Counted from the stretch's first letter, positions 44,852 through 56,988 are shown. The stretch is 64,000 bases of DNA from Dyella sp. S184 (GCF_009766065.1 NZ_LMUE01000002.1:62001-126000), one strand, 5' to 3'. Notes: a model not told the origin generated them from the sequence alone. Numbers and translations: made by a program.

Positions 44852-45213
44852 TGACCATCGACAGCAACCTGCCCTGCATCCTGCTCGCCGAAGACGAGAT
44901 GATGCTGGCGATGATGCTGGAGGATCGCCTCAACGCCTCGGGCTACCGCGTAATCAAGGCCGCGCGGTTGGCCAAATGCCTGGAGCTGGCCGAGTCTGCG
45001 TCGATCGATCTGGCCATTCTCGATATCAACCTGGCCGGTGAAGTCAGCTTCCCCGTCGCCCTGGTGTTGCGCCGTCGTGGCATTCCGTTTGTGTTTTCCT
45101 CCGGCTACGACGACCAGGACCTGCCGGAAGCGTGGCGCAACGAAAAAGTCCTGCAGAAGCCGTATGACACCAGGCAACTGGCCGCGGCACTGACCGCACT
45201 GCGCGCAGCCTGA
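44851..45213 (+). CDS. Single-domain response regulator receiver
   Basis: A 120-residue REC domain: acidic pair in ILLAEDEMMLAMMLEDRL, phosphoacceptor Asp in IDLAILDINLAGEVSF (about 56), Ser in FVFSSGYDDQDLP and Lys in KVLQKPYDTRQL. It has no output domain. The first base of its ATG is the last of the kinase stop codon, so the two are made together; HWE kinases commonly signal to such receivers. Confidence 0.93.
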   Translation: MTIDSNLPCILLAEDEMMLAMMLEDRLNASGYRVIKAARLAKCLELAESASIDLAILDINLAGEVSFPVALVLRRRGIPFVFSSGYDDQDLPEAWRNEKVLQKPYDTRQLAAALTALRAA

Positions 45214-45400
45214 TTGGCTTCGAAAGGCAAATGACGCCCCTCTCGCTTTCGGCGCACTGACCGCAAATTCGAGGCTGGGCGGGCCTTGGAAGCGATTCCA
45301 GCGGGCGGGCTTACAAGCTGGACCCCAAATCACGCTAAAATAAGCGGTTATACCGTTGTCGTTCCCCATGGATGTCCCTCGGACCGTGCTTCGAGGCATA

Positions 45401-45433
45401 GCCATCCACGGAACGGCTGCGTCCGTGGATGGC
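45401..45433 (+). repeat. Perfect 12-bp stem-loop in the leader of the EF-G gene
   Basis: GCCATCCACGGA pairs with TCCGTGGATGGC over a nine-base loop, 67 bp before the EF-G ATG. No T run follows, so it is not a simple terminator. The 286-bp gap 45214-45499 otherwise holds a possible -10 (TAAAAT near 45335-45341) and nothing else recognisable. Confidence 0.6.
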
Positions 45434-45499
45434 GTTTCGCAACCGCGGATAACTTCACTTTACCCATTCAATCACGCTCGATACTCCGGAACCCAGGTC

Positions 45500-47629
<2,130 letters not shown>

Positions 47630-47675
47630 GCCTTCGCTTGCATGATCGTGCTGATCTGATCGTCAGCGCGAAAGC

Positions 47676-47711
47676 AAAGAGCCCGGGGAGCGATCCCCGG
47701 GCTCTTTTTTA
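47676..47711 (+). terminator. Terminator of the EF-G gene
   Basis: AAAGAGCCCGGGG-AGCGAT-CCCCGGGCTCTTTTTT: 11-bp stem, six-base loop, T run, 46 bp past the stop. Its A/T flanks are symmetric, so it may also stop the convergent gene at 47729. Confidence 0.93.
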
Positions 47712-47728
47712 TCCATCGGTCCAGTGAT

Positions 47729-48112
47729 TCAACGCACTTCGACTCTCACGTCGGCGCGCACACTCTGGCCTGCTCCGCAGGCAAAAGCCGGCGCGATGCC
47801 GAGCACGGATCTCATGGGGATATGGCTGCCGGTGACTTCAACAGCCGGACTCAGCACATCGAGCCGATAACGTTGCCCACTGGCATCCACCGGTAAATTG
47901 GTGAATGCAAACGTGGCATCCGCATTGCTGGCGGTGTAAGCGGTCTGCTGCGTTTGCTGATCGATAAGGCGGATCACGGCGGCGGGCAGCGGATGTCCGG
48001 TGTAGTCATACGCGGTACCCATAATGCGACACTCATCGGGCGACGCCTGCACGTTGAAAGCCAAGGTCGCGAACAGCGCGGTGAGAACCAGGGTTGGAAC
48101 TAGACGGGTCAT
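47729..48112 (-). CDS. Exported protein with carboxypeptidase-regulatory-like (Cna-B) fold
   Basis: A 127-residue secreted protein of unknown function. Signal peptide MTRLVPTLVLTALFATLAFN ends in NVQA; the mature part reads like one Ig-like carboxypeptidase regulatory repeat: GTAYDYTGHPLPAAVIRLID, then ATFAFTNLPVDASGQRYRLD. Two Cys (DECRI, AFACGAG) could form a disulfide. It is convergent with EF-G and divergent from the creatininase gene. Start 48112 was chosen for the signal peptide; a longer frame from 48160 is unlikely. Confidence 0.65.
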   Translation of the reverse strand: MTRLVPTLVLTALFATLAFNVQASPDECRIMGTAYDYTGHPLPAAVIRLIDQQTQQTAYTASNADATFAFTNLPVDASGQRYRLDVLSPAVEVTGSHIPMRSVLGIAPAFACGAGQSVRADVRVEVR

Positions 48113-48347
48113 GACGATGCCTCCATCTGCGAGGAATGCATCCCTGCGTGGCGGGCTCACCAGCAGATTTTAGCGCTTCTAATGCCGACGGATGCAGTTC
48201 CACCGGGCAAATCGTGAATCTTTCGGGCATCTGCTCAGAAGCATAAAAGAAGCCAAACGGCATTATGGTTGGGCGGCATGTAACCATATGTGGTGATGCT
48301 TCAACCGTTTCCCCACACCATGCACCGCACACCCGCGAGGACGCTTC

Positions 48348-49166
48348 ATGATGCGCCACCCATTGCGACAAGCTTTCGCGCTTGCCATCCTGCTGATCGC
48401 CGCGCAGGCATCGTTTGCGCAAACGCCAAAAACCGTTCAGCTGCAGGACCTCACCTGGACGGAGCTGCGCGACCAGATTCAGGCGGGCAAGACCACCATC
48501 ATCATTCCCATCGGTGGGACCGAGCAAAGCGGCCCGGGCATTGCCGTGGGCAAGCACAACGTACGCGTGACGGTGCTGTCGCAACGCATTGCGGAAGGGC
48601 TGGGCAATGCGCTGGTCGCGCCGACCATCGCCTATGTGCCCGAGGGAGGCTACGCGCCACCGACCTCGCATATGCGCTTCCCGGGCACCATCACCATTCC
48701 GGACAGCGTGTTCGAACAGATGCTGGAATCCGCGGCCAACAGCTTTGCGGTGCATGGGTTTCGGAACATCGTCTTCTTGGGCGACCATGGCGGCTATCAG
48801 AAGGAGCTCCAGCGGGTCGTCACCCATCTCAACAAGACCTGGGCCGGTTCAACAGCGCGGGCCTTTGTACCGCCGGAATACTACGAGGCCAGCTCGGATG
48901 GTTACGCGCAGATCCTGCGCCAGCATGGCATCCGCGATGACGAGATCGGCACACATGCAGGACTCGCCGACACCTCACTGCAACTGGCGGTCGCACCACA
49001 GATGGTCCGGCTGGATCGACTGCGCAACGGCCCGCAACTTGGTCCTGCCGACGGTGTTTACGGCGGGGATCCCCGTCGATCGAGCGCCGAACTTGGCCAA
49101 CTGGGTATCAATGCGATCGTGTCGCGAACGGTCGATGCCCTCAGGAAGGACACAGCTGGGCGATAA
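48348..49166 (+). CDS. Exported creatininase-family amidohydrolase
   Basis: A 272-residue protein with signal peptide (MMRHPLRQAFALAILLIAAQ, cut near SFA-QT). It follows the creatininase/MftE-like family: TTIIIPIGGTEQSGPGIAVG with the first Glu ligand, KHNVRV, FLGDHGGYQKEL with the second His-containing metal motif, and GTHAGLADTSLQLAV. Compared with the usual EQ(H/N)GPH, the second position and the following His are Ser and Gly here, so one metal-site residue may be lost. GAGGAC precedes the ATG. A YVTN propeller gene starts 56 bp downstream and is probably co-transcribed. Substrate unknown. Confidence 0.85.
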   Translation: MMRHPLRQAFALAILLIAAQASFAQTPKTVQLQDLTWTELRDQIQAGKTTIIIPIGGTEQSGPGIAVGKHNVRVTVLSQRIAEGLGNALVAPTIAYVPEGGYAPPTSHMRFPGTITIPDSVFEQMLESAANSFAVHGFRNIVFLGDHGGYQKELQRVVTHLNKTWAGSTARAFVPPEYYEASSDGYAQILRQHGIRDDEIGTHAGLADTSLQLAVAPQMVRLDRLRNGPQLGPADGVYGGDPRRSSAELGQLGINAIVSRTVDALRKDTAGR

Positions 49167-49222
49167 TGCAGCGCTGGCGCCTTACTCATTCCCCTCCCCC
49201 ATCATTTGAAAACGAATTCGCC

Positions 49223-50395
49223 ATGACTACACGTCCCCAACGTTTTTCCCGGATCGCCGCATGTGTCGGCATAGCATTTGCTGGCCTCTGTACGGCCCCC
49301 TTCGCGGGAGCCGCACAGTCGATTGCTACCGTCCCCGGCATGCCCCGGGTGGTGAATGCCAGCAATATGTACAGCGAAGCCGGCGTCAATCACTTCAGCC
49401 CGGCCGTGGCGGGGGCATTGCCGCGGATTTACGTGCCGAACCTGCGCTCGGACACGGTATCCGTGATCGACCCGGCGACGTTCAAGGTGATCGACACGTT
49501 TCCCGTCGGCCAGAGCCCGCAACATGTGGTCCCGGCATGGGACCTGAAGACGTTGTGGGTGACCAACAACGCCGAGGGCCACAACGACGGCAGCCTCACA
49601 CCGATCGATCCGAAGACCGGCAAGCCGGGCACAGCGGTCGCGGTGGACGATCCCTACAACATGTACTTCACCCCGGACGGCAAGGAAGCGATCGTGGTGG
49701 CCGAGTCGCGGGCGCGGCTGGACTTCCGCGATGCGCATACGATGGCCTTGCACAACAGCCTCCAGGTACCGGAGTGCAAGGGCATCAACCACGCCGATTT
49801 CTCGATCGACGGCCGCTATGCGATCTTCACCTGCGAATTCGGCGGCAAGCTGGCCAAGATCGACATGGTCAAGCGCAAGGTGGTGGGCTATCTGCTGCTC
49901 GACAAGAAGGGCATGCCGCAGGACATCCGCGTCTCGCCCGACGGGAAGGTGTTCTACGTCGCCGACATGATGGCGAATGGTGTCTACCTGGTCGATGGTG
50001 ACAGCTTCACCCGGATCGGTTTCATTCCGACTGGGGTCGGCACGCATGGGATGTATCCGAGCCGGGATGGCACCAAGCTGTATGTCGCCAATCGCGGCTC
50101 CAACCGCATCCACGGACCACGCCACGGCAAGGGCAGCGTGTCGGTGATCGACTTTGCCACGCGCAAGGTCGTCGCGAACTGGCCGATTCCACACGGTGGC
50201 AGCCCGGACATGGGCAACGTCAGTGCCGATGGCAAGCTGTTGTGGCTGTCGGGACGGTTCGACGACGTCGTCTATGCCTTCGACACCACCACCGGCGCGG
50301 TCAGATCCATCAAGGTCGGCGCGGAGCCCCACGGACTGGCCGTCTGGCCGCAGCCCGGACGCTACTCGCTGGGCCATACCGGGATCATGCGTTGA
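49223..50395 (+). CDS. Exported YVTN/YncE-type beta-propeller protein
   Basis: A 390-residue periplasmic or secreted propeller. Signal peptide FSRIAACVGIAFAGLCTAPF ends near AGAA. Blades are marked by repeated motifs: RIYVPNLRSDTVSVIDPAT, TLWVTNNAEGHNDGSLTPID, KLYVANRGSNRIHGPRHGKG and LLWLSGRFDDVVYAFDTTTG. Such proteins act as binding scaffolds; no catalytic residues are evident. It follows the creatininase-like gene and ends in a terminator, so the two exported proteins probably work together. Confidence 0.88.
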   Translation: MTTRPQRFSRIAACVGIAFAGLCTAPFAGAAQSIATVPGMPRVVNASNMYSEAGVNHFSPAVAGALPRIYVPNLRSDTVSVIDPATFKVIDTFPVGQSPQHVVPAWDLKTLWVTNNAEGHNDGSLTPIDPKTGKPGTAVAVDDPYNMYFTPDGKEAIVVAESRARLDFRDAHTMALHNSLQVPECKGINHADFSIDGRYAIFTCEFGGKLAKIDMVKRKVVGYLLLDKKGMPQDIRVSPDGKVFYVADMMANGVYLVDGDSFTRIGFIPTGVGTHGMYPSRDGTKLYVANRGSNRIHGPRHGKGSVSVIDFATRKVVANWPIPHGGSPDMGNVSADGKLLWLSGRFDDVVYAFDTTTGAVRSIKVGAEPHGLAVWPQPGRYSLGHTGIMR

Positions 50396-50436
50396 CCCGT
50401 ATTCCGCTCTGACTTAGCGGCAAGCGCAAAACCAGG

Positions 50437-50467
50437 GACCCGGGGAGAAATCCTCGGGTTCTTTTTT
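50437..50467 (+). terminator. Terminator after the propeller gene
   Basis: GACCCGGGGAGAAATCCTCGGGTTCTTTTTT: stem ACCCGGGGA/TCCTCGGGT with one mismatch, then a six-T run, about 40 bp past the stop. Confidence 0.85.
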
Positions 50468-50611
50468 GCTGGTCTGGGCAGGTGCAATAAGCTGCCAATG
50501 ACCTTTTGGCCAGCATGCAGGCACCCGCCGTCTGCGCTATCAAGCCATCACTGAGGCGTTGGCTCGATCCAAGCTACAATTGCCGGTTAACGCTCCAGCC
50601 GACCTGCCCGC

Positions 50612-52213
50612 ATGTCCACCCATCTGCAAGAAACCCGTCGCCGCCGTACCTTCGCCATCGTCAGCCATCCTGACGCGGGCAAGACCACGTTGACCGAAAA
50701 GCTGCTGCTGTTCGGCGGCGCGATCCAGATGGCCGGCTCGGTGAAGGGACGCAAGGCGGCGCGGCATGCGACGTCCGACTGGATGGCGCTGGAAAAAGAG
50801 CGTGGCATCTCGGTGACTTCGTCGGTGATGCAGTTCCCGTACGAAGGCAAGATCGTCAACCTGCTCGACACACCGGGACACGCGGACTTCTCCGAGGATA
50901 CCTACCGCGTGCTGACCGCGGTGGACTCGGCGCTGATGGTGATCGACTGCGCCAAGGGCGTGGAAGAACGCACGATCAAGCTGATGGAAGTGTGCCGTCT
51001 GCGCGATACGCCGATCATGACCTTCATCAACAAGCTCGACCGCGAGGGCCGCTCGCCGATCGAACTGCTGGACGAAGTGGAGTCGGTGCTCGGCATCGCC
51101 TGTGCGCCGGTGACCTGGCCGATCGGCATGGGCAAGCGACTCAAGGGCGTCTATCACCTGCTGCTGGATGAAGTGCACGTGTTCGAACCGGGCAAGAACT
51201 TCACCCGGCAGGACTCGACGATCTTCAAGGGCCTCGATGCACCGGGCCTGCTGGAGAAAGTCGGCGACGAAGCAATGCGCGAGCTGCGTGAGGAACTGGA
51301 GCTGGTGCAGGGTGCTGCGCCCTCGTTCGAGATGGACGAATACCTGGCCGGCAAGCAGACACCGGTGTTTTTCGGCTCGGCGGTCAACAATTTCGGCGTG
51401 CAGCTGCTGCTGGACTTCTTCGTCGAACACGCACCTTCGCCGCGTCCACGCGGCACGATGAGTCGCGAAGTGCAGCCCGAGGAAGAAAAACTGACCGGTT
51501 TCGTGTTCAAGATCCAGGCGAACATGGACCCGGCGCACCGCGACCGCGTGGCGTTCATGCGCGTGTGCTCGGGCACCTACAACGCCGGCATGAAGATGAT
51601 CCAGACCCGCACCGGCAAGGACATCCGCATTGCCAATGCGTTGACCTTCATGGCCAGCGACCGTGAGATCGTGGAGACCGCCTATCCGGGCGACGTGATC
51701 GGCCTGCACAACCACGGGACCATCACCATCGGCGACACCTTCACCGAAGGCGAGGCGATCAACTTCACCGGTATCCCGAACTTCGCGCCCGAATTGTTCC
51801 GTCGTGCGCGGCTGCGTGATCCGCTGAAGATGAAAGCGCTGCAGAAGGGCCTGGCGCAGCTGTCCGAGGAAGGGGCTACCCAGTTCTTCCGTCCGCTGAT
51901 GTCGAACGACCTGATCCTCGGCGCGGTCGGCGTACTGCAATTCGATGTGGTCGCGTACCGCCTGAAGGACGAATACAACGTCGATGCCAGCTTCGAGCCG
52001 GTAACGGTGACCACCGCGCGCTGGGTGCATTGCGACGATGAAAAGAAGATGGCCGAGTTCCGCGAGAAGAATGCGATGAACCTGGCCATCGACGGCGCCG
52101 GCGAACTGGTCTACATCGCACCGACGCGAGTGAACCTGCAGCTGGCACAGGAGCGCTGGCCGCAGGTGCGCTTTGCCAACACGCGTGAGCATGCGGCGTC
52201 GGTGGACGTGTAA
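50612..52213 (+). CDS. prfC: Peptide chain release factor 3
   Basis: GTPase that removes RF1/RF2 from the ribosome after termination. The 533-residue product has the RF3 G domain: [20 protein letters not shown] (G1), [12 protein letters not shown] (switch), [14 protein letters not shown] (G3) and [12 protein letters not shown] (G4), and then the EF-Tu-like domain II and the RF3-specific domain III ([34 protein letters not shown]). The start [20 protein letters not shown] is typical. It forms its own unit, 145 bp downstream of a terminator. Confidence 0.97.
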   Translation: MSTHLQETRRRRTFAIVSHPDAGKTTLTEKLLLFGGAIQMAGSVKGRKAARHATSDWMALEKERGISVTSSVMQFPYEGKIVNLLDTPGHADFSEDTYRVLTAVDSALMVIDCAKGVEERTIKLMEVCRLRDTPIMTFINKLDREGRSPIELLDEVESVLGIACAPVTWPIGMGKRLKGVYHLLLDEVHVFEPGKNFTRQDSTIFKGLDAPGLLEKVGDEAMRELREELELVQGAAPSFEMDEYLAGKQTPVFFGSAVNNFGVQLLLDFFVEHAPSPRPRGTMSREVQPEEEKLTGFVFKIQANMDPAHRDRVAFMRVCSGTYNAGMKMIQTRTGKDIRIANALTFMASDREIVETAYPGDVIGLHNHGTITIGDTFTEGEAINFTGIPNFAPELFRRARLRDPLKMKALQKGLAQLSEEGATQFFRPLMSNDLILGAVGVLQFDVVAYRLKDEYNVDASFEPVTVTTARWVHCDDEKKMAEFREKNAMNLAIDGAGELVYIAPTRVNLQLAQERWPQVRFANTREHAASVDV

Positions 52214-52306
52214 CCCGTTACTGCCGACCTATCATGACCGATGCCACTGGGTGGCTGCTGGGGGCGATCACTAGTGTGCGGTCTTTCCAACAGGGGACGC
52301 CGCACC

Positions 52307-53230
52307 ATGCAGGAAATTTCGACCGCCTTCGCCACACCCGCCGCGGCGCCCGCGTGGAAACGCTGGCTGCTGTTCTCGCCGCTGGCGCGCATCGCGATCT
52401 TCATCGCGCTGTTCATGGCTGGCGTGATGTTGGCCGAACACGGCCTGCACGCAGTAGGCTGGGGCAAGGGCGCACCGGCGCTGCAGCGTGGACTGGCACA
52501 GTTCATCGGTCGCTCGTTGCCGCCGCTGATCGCCTATCTGGTGCTGGTGAAGCTGATCGAACGCCGACCGATGACCGAACTGGCGCCATGCAAACTGCTG
52601 CCACATGGTCTGCTTGGCGTGTTTCTTGGCACGGTACTGTTCAGCACGATCGTCGGCATACTCGGGTTGCTGGGCAGCTATCACATCACCGGATTCAATC
52701 CCCATGCCGCATGGCTGCCGGCGCTGCTGATGGTCGGCCTTGGCGCCGGCATCGGGGAGGAAATCATGTTTCGTGGTGCACTATTCCGTATTGTTGAGGA
52801 GGGCCTCGGCACTTGGGCTGCACTGATCGTGTCGGCGCTGGTCTTCGGCTTCATGCACGCGAGCAATCCCGGCGCCACGGTGTGGAGTTCGATGGCAATC
52901 GCAATCGAGGCCGGTCTGTTGTTCGGCATGATTTACCACCTCACCCGCTCACTGCCGCTCTGCATGGGTCTGCATGCGGCCTGGAACTTCTGTCAGGGCA
53001 CGGTCTACGGAATTCCGGTATCCGGTCTGCCAGCCGACGGCTGGCTGGTTTCCACGCGCAGCGGCCCGGACTGGCTCAGCGGTGGCGTGTTCGGGGCCGA
53101 AGCCTCGGTGGTCGCGCTGAGCCTCTGTTCAGCATGCACGCTCGCCTTATTGATTGTCGCTATGAGGCATGATTCGATCATGCCGTGCGCACCCTGGCAG
53201 CGATTCCGGCACTGGTTCAGGCGCTGCTGA
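52307..53230 (+). CDS. CPBP-family intramembrane metalloprotease
   Basis: A 307-residue membrane protein of the CPBP/Abi family. Motif 1 is GIGEEIMFRGALFRIVEEGL (EExxxR, about 165-184), motif 2 is VFGFMHASNPG (FxxxH, about 198) and motif 3 is GLHAAWNFCQG (HxxxN, about 243), which together form the glutamate/histidine active site. Helices surround them (IAIFIALFMAGVMLAEHG, GVFLGTVLFSTIVGILGLLG, AEASVVALSLCSACTLALLI). AGGGGA is 10 bases before ATG 52307. Substrate unknown; family members process prenylated or membrane-bound peptides and some protect against bacteriocins. Confidence 0.88.
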   Translation: MQEISTAFATPAAAPAWKRWLLFSPLARIAIFIALFMAGVMLAEHGLHAVGWGKGAPALQRGLAQFIGRSLPPLIAYLVLVKLIERRPMTELAPCKLLPHGLLGVFLGTVLFSTIVGILGLLGSYHITGFNPHAAWLPALLMVGLGAGIGEEIMFRGALFRIVEEGLGTWAALIVSALVFGFMHASNPGATVWSSMAIAIEAGLLFGMIYHLTRSLPLCMGLHAAWNFCQGTVYGIPVSGLPADGWLVSTRSGPDWLSGGVFGAEASVVALSLCSACTLALLIVAMRHDSIMPCAPWQRFRHWFRRC

Positions 53231-53238
53231 TCCGGAGT

Positions 53239-53268
53239 GTGCGGCCGGCTATGGTTCGCCGGCCGCAC
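53239..53268 (+). terminator. GC-rich stem-loop after the CPBP gene
   Basis: GTGCGGCCGGC pairs perfectly with GCCGGCCGCAC over an eight-base loop, 8 bp past the stop. No T run, so termination would need Rho or be partial; it may instead protect the 3' end. Confidence 0.45.
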
Positions 53269-53344
53269 CGGCTACCCTGTTGAAGGCACGATGGCCGTTC
53301 CGGTGGTCGTGTAACAGGTCGCCCACGAACCACGATGGCCCAGC

Positions 53345-56300
53345 ATGCATCCGACTCAATCAAATTTCTCCTGGTTGGCTAATCAGCCGCTGCAGCGCAA
53401 GATCCTGTTCGCGGTCGTCCTGCTGCTGAGTCTGTTCCTGTTGTCCAGCCTGGTGACCTTGCACTCGCTGCGCCAGCAGGAAAGCAATCGCTTCTGGACG
53501 ATCCATACCTACCAGGTGCTGCTCGAGCTGGATCAGGTGCAACACGCATTGCAGAGCAGCCAGATTGGTGCGCGCGGCTACATGCTGACCCAGCACGCCG
53601 ACCAGCGCGCCATGTTCGAGAAAGGTGCAAGCGACCTGCGTGACTGCATCGTCCAGTTGCGCCGGCTGACCAGTGACAACGCGCTGCAGCAGTCGCGCAT
53701 CGATAACCTGGAGACCATGGCCGCGCAATGGCGGCGCGAAGTCACGGCGAATGCGCTGGACGCGGTTGCTCATCTGAAAACGGCTGATCCCGGGGCGATG
53801 GCGCTGGAACTCCAGCATATCCAGTCGAACTATCTGGAGCATCGTACGGTTCGCATCGAGGACCTGAACAATGCCGTCGGCCAGATGATCGGCGAAGAAA
53901 ATCAGTTACTGACCGTGCGCAGCCAGAAACTTGACAGCACGCTGAGCCGGACCCAGGTAATCAACTCCGTCGCGGCTTTGCTCAGCATCCTGCTCGGGAT
54001 TGCAGTGATTGGCCTGACTTCACGGCTGGTCACCCGACCACTGCGACGCAAGGCCGACCTGATGGCCCGGCTGGCCAATCACGACCATGATTTCGAGGTC
54101 GACCAGCTCGGCCGTCGCGACGAGATCGGTGAAATTGCCCGCGCCCTGCAGGTATTCAAGCGGATGGTGATCGACACCGAGGCACGAACCTGGATCAAGA
54201 CCCAGGTATCGGGCATCTCCCACGTGCTGCTGCAGGCCACTACCCACAAGGAGTTCGCGCAGTGGCTGACCAGCGAGCTGGCGCCCCTGTTCGGAGCCGG
54301 CCTCGGCCTTTTCTATTCGTTCGACGATGCGCGCCGCCGGCTCGACCTGCTGGGCAGCTACGGCTTGCGCCTGAACAACCGGACTGCCGATCACTACCTT
54401 CCCGGCGAAGGACTGGTGGGCCAGTGCGCGATCGAACGCAAGCCGATCATGCTCGATGACGTACCGGAAAATTACCTGCACATCGACTCCGGCAGTGGCG
54501 AGGCCCTGCCCCGGCACCTTGCAATCCTGCCGGTGCTGTATCGCGACACGCTGATCGGGGTGCTGGAGCTGGCCAGCTTCTCCGCACTGACGCCACTGCA
54601 GCTGCAACTACTGGAGGAATTGCTGCCGATCGTCGCGCTAGCGCTGGAAAACCTCAACCGCGCCGTCAGCACGAATGACCTGCTGCTGCAGACACAGGAA
54701 CAGGCCGACGAGCTGCGCGTATCCGAGCTGGTGATGCGGCAGCAAAAAGAGGTGCTGCGCGACAACAACGAGGCGTTACAGGCCAAGACAAGCGAACTTG
54801 AAGAACAGTCCGAGCGGCTGGTCGCCTCCGAGGAGGAGCTGCGCCTGCAGGCCGAGGAGCTGCAGGCCTCCAACGAGGAGTTGCGCGAAAAGACCGACAG
54901 CCTGAATCGGCAGAAACGCGTTTTGGTGGAGTTGCAACAGGAGACCGCGGAAAAGGCCGACGAATTGGCACAGGCCAGCCAATACAAATCCGAGTTCCTC
55001 GCCAACATGTCGCACGAACTGCGCACGCCGCTGAACAGCCTGCTGATCCTCTCGCGCAGTCTGGCCGACAACGACAGCGGCAATCTCGACGAGGAACAGA
55101 TCGAGTCGGCGCGAATCATCCACGACGCCGGCAACAGCCTGCTGTATCTGATCAACGACATCCTCGACCTGTCCAAGATCGAGGCGGGCAAGATGGATCT
55201 GGTGATCGACAAGTTGCCGCTGGCCGACCTGGAGCAGCGGCTCCGACGCACTTTTGCGCACGTTGCCGAGGAAAAGGGCCTTGGCTTCACGCTGGAGATC
55301 GAGCCCGGACTGCCGACGATCCTGCGCACCGACGGCGCCAAGCTCGAGCAGATTACCAACAATCTGCTCAGCAATGCCTTCAAGTTCACCGCGCACGGCG
55401 CCGTCGCCGTACGCATCGGTCGTCCCGGCAGCGAGATCACCATTCCTGAGGCACTGCGAGAAAAGCCCCTGATCGCGATCACCGTAAGTGATACCGGCAT
55501 CGGCATTCCGGCCGACAAGTTCCAGCGCATCTTCAACGCGTTCGAGCAGGTGGACGCGGGCACCAGCCGGCAGTTCGGCGGCACCGGCCTGGGCCTGGCG
55601 ATTTCGCGCCAGATAGCCATGCTGCTGGGCGGTGACATTGCCCTGCGCAGCGAAAGCGGCCATGGAAGCAGCTTTACCGTGCTACTGCCCGAAACACCGC
55701 CGGAGCAACGGCGCGAGGCGGCCGAAGGCGCCGTGCCCGCCAAGGCACCGCCACTTGCTCTGCCAGCGTCCCCCTACCTGTTGCCAGACGCCATCGACGA
55801 CGACCGCCGTTCATTGCAGCCCGGCCAGACCACGATCCTGGTGATCGAGGACGATCCGGCATTTGCGCGCATCCTGGTCGACATGATCCACCGCAAGGGC
55901 TACCGCGCGCTGGCAGCGACCGATGGCGTAGCGGGCTTGCAATTGGCCCGCGAACATCATCCCACCGGCATCCTGCTGGACGTGATGCTGCCGGCGATGG
56001 ACGGCTGGGCGGTGATCGACCAGCTCAAGGCCGACGACACCACACGGGCGATCCCGGTGCACTTCATTTCCGCGACCGACGATGCCACACGCGGGCTTGA
56101 ACGCGGTGCAGTCGGCTTCCTGACCAAGCCGGTCAGCCGCGCAGCCATTGATACCGCGTTCAAGCGCCTGCTGCATTTCGCCGAAGGACATCAGCGGCAC
56201 CTTTTGATCGTCGACGACGAAGCCGATTCGCGCACCGCCGTGCGCAGCATGCTGAGCGCCGATGGCGTGCTGATTGATGAGGTCGCTACCGCCGAGGAGG

Positions 56301-56983
56301 CGCTCGAGAAAACCGCACACACCCGCTACGACTGCATCGTGCTCGACCTCGGCCTGCCCGGCATGTCCGGTTTGGAGCTGCTTGAAAAACTCTCGAAGGA
56401 GCCTGGCGGCGTGCCGCCGGTGGTGGTGTATTCCGGTCGCGACCTGAGTCGCGAGGAAAACCTGCTACTGCGCCATTACACCGACTCCATCGTGGTCAAG
56501 GGTGCTCGCTCGCCGGAACGCCTGCTCGACGAAGTCAGCCTGTTCCTGCACAGCATCCAGCATGCGACGCGACGCGCCGATGCCGGCAAGCTGTCATCCG
56601 CTTCCGAACTGGCTGGCCGCAAGGTGCTGCTGGTGGACGACGACATGCGCAACCTGTTTGCTCTGTCGAAAGTGCTGCGCGGCTGGGGCCTGGTGGTGAA
56701 CCTGGCGCAGGACGGTCAGAAGGCGCTCAAGGCACTCGCGGATGACGACACGCCTGAAGTGATCCTGATGGACATCATGATGCCGATGATGGATGGCTAC
56801 GAGACGATCCGTGCTATCCGCGCGCAGCCGGGTTTCGCGACGCTGCCGATCATCGCGCTGACCGCCAAGGCGATGCGCGGCGACCGCGAGAAATGCCTGG
56901 AGATGGGCGCCAGCGATTACCTGTCCAAACCGATCGACATCGACAAGCTGGCGTCGATGATCCGCGTCTGGCTGCAACGCTGA
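53345..56983 (+). CDS. Hybrid sensor histidine kinase: CHASE3-HAMP-GAF-kinase-REC-REC-REC
   Basis: A 1212-residue inner-membrane kinase. TM1 (ILFAVVLLLSLFLLSSLVTL, about 20-40), CHASE3-like periplasmic sensor (45-200), TM2 (VAALLSILLGIAVIGLTSRL, about 208-228), HAMP (to about 282), GAF (about 300-440, FYSFDDARRRLDLLGSYGLR), coiled coil (445-545), HisKA with phospho-His in NMSHELRTPLNSLL (about 557), ATPase (NNLLSNAFKFTAHGA, GIGIPADKFQRIF), and three receivers starting near 828, 951 and 1093 with Asp in ILLDVMLPAMDGW, IVLDLGLPGMSGL and ILMDIMMPMMDGY. CheR, CheB and a diguanylate cyclase gene follow in one operon. Confidence 0.95.
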   Translation: MHPTQSNFSWLANQPLQRKILFAVVLLLSLFLLSSLVTLHSLRQQESNRFWTIHTYQVLLELDQVQHALQSSQIGARGYMLTQHADQRAMFEKGASDLRDCIVQLRRLTSDNALQQSRIDNLETMAAQWRREVTANALDAVAHLKTADPGAMALELQHIQSNYLEHRTVRIEDLNNAVGQMIGEENQLLTVRSQKLDSTLSRTQVINSVAALLSILLGIAVIGLTSRLVTRPLRRKADLMARLANHDHDFEVDQLGRRDEIGEIARALQVFKRMVIDTEARTWIKTQVSGISHVLLQATTHKEFAQWLTSELAPLFGAGLGLFYSFDDARRRLDLLGSYGLRLNNRTADHYLPGEGLVGQCAIERKPIMLDDVPENYLHIDSGSGEALPRHLAILPVLYRDTLIGVLELASFSALTPLQLQLLEELLPIVALALENLNRAVSTNDLLLQTQEQADELRVSELVMRQQKEVLRDNNEALQAKTSELEEQSERLVASEEELRLQAEELQASNEELREKTDSLNRQKRVLVELQQETAEKADELAQASQYKSEFLANMSHELRTPLNSLLILSRSLADNDSGNLDEEQIESARIIHDAGNSLLYLINDILDLSKIEAGKMDLVIDKLPLADLEQRLRRTFAHVAEEKGLGFTLEIEPGLPTILRTDGAKLEQITNNLLSNAFKFTAHGAVAVRIGRPGSEITIPEALREKPLIAITVSDTGIGIPADKFQRIFNAFEQVDAGTSRQFGGTGLGLAISRQIAMLLGGDIALRSESGHGSSFTVLLPETPPEQRREAAEGAVPAKAPPLALPASPYLLPDAIDDDRRSLQPGQTTILVIEDDPAFARILVDMIHRKGYRALAATDGVAGLQLAREHHPTGILLDVMLPAMDGWAVIDQLKADDTTRAIPVHFISATDDATRGLERGAVGFLTKPVSRAAIDTAFKRLLHFAEGHQRHLLIVDDEADSRTAVRSMLSADGVLIDEVATAEEALEKTAHTRYDCIVLDLGLPGMSGLELLEKLSKEPGGVPPVVVYSGRDLSREENLLLRHYTDSIVVKGARSPERLLDEVSLFLHSIQHATRRADAGKLSSASELAGRKVLLVDDDMRNLFALSKVLRGWGLVVNLAQDGQKALKALADDDTPEVILMDIMMPMMDGYETIRAIRAQPGFATLPIIALTAKAMRGDREKCLEMGASDYLSKPIDIDKLASMIRVWLQR

Positions 56984-56988
56984 GCACC

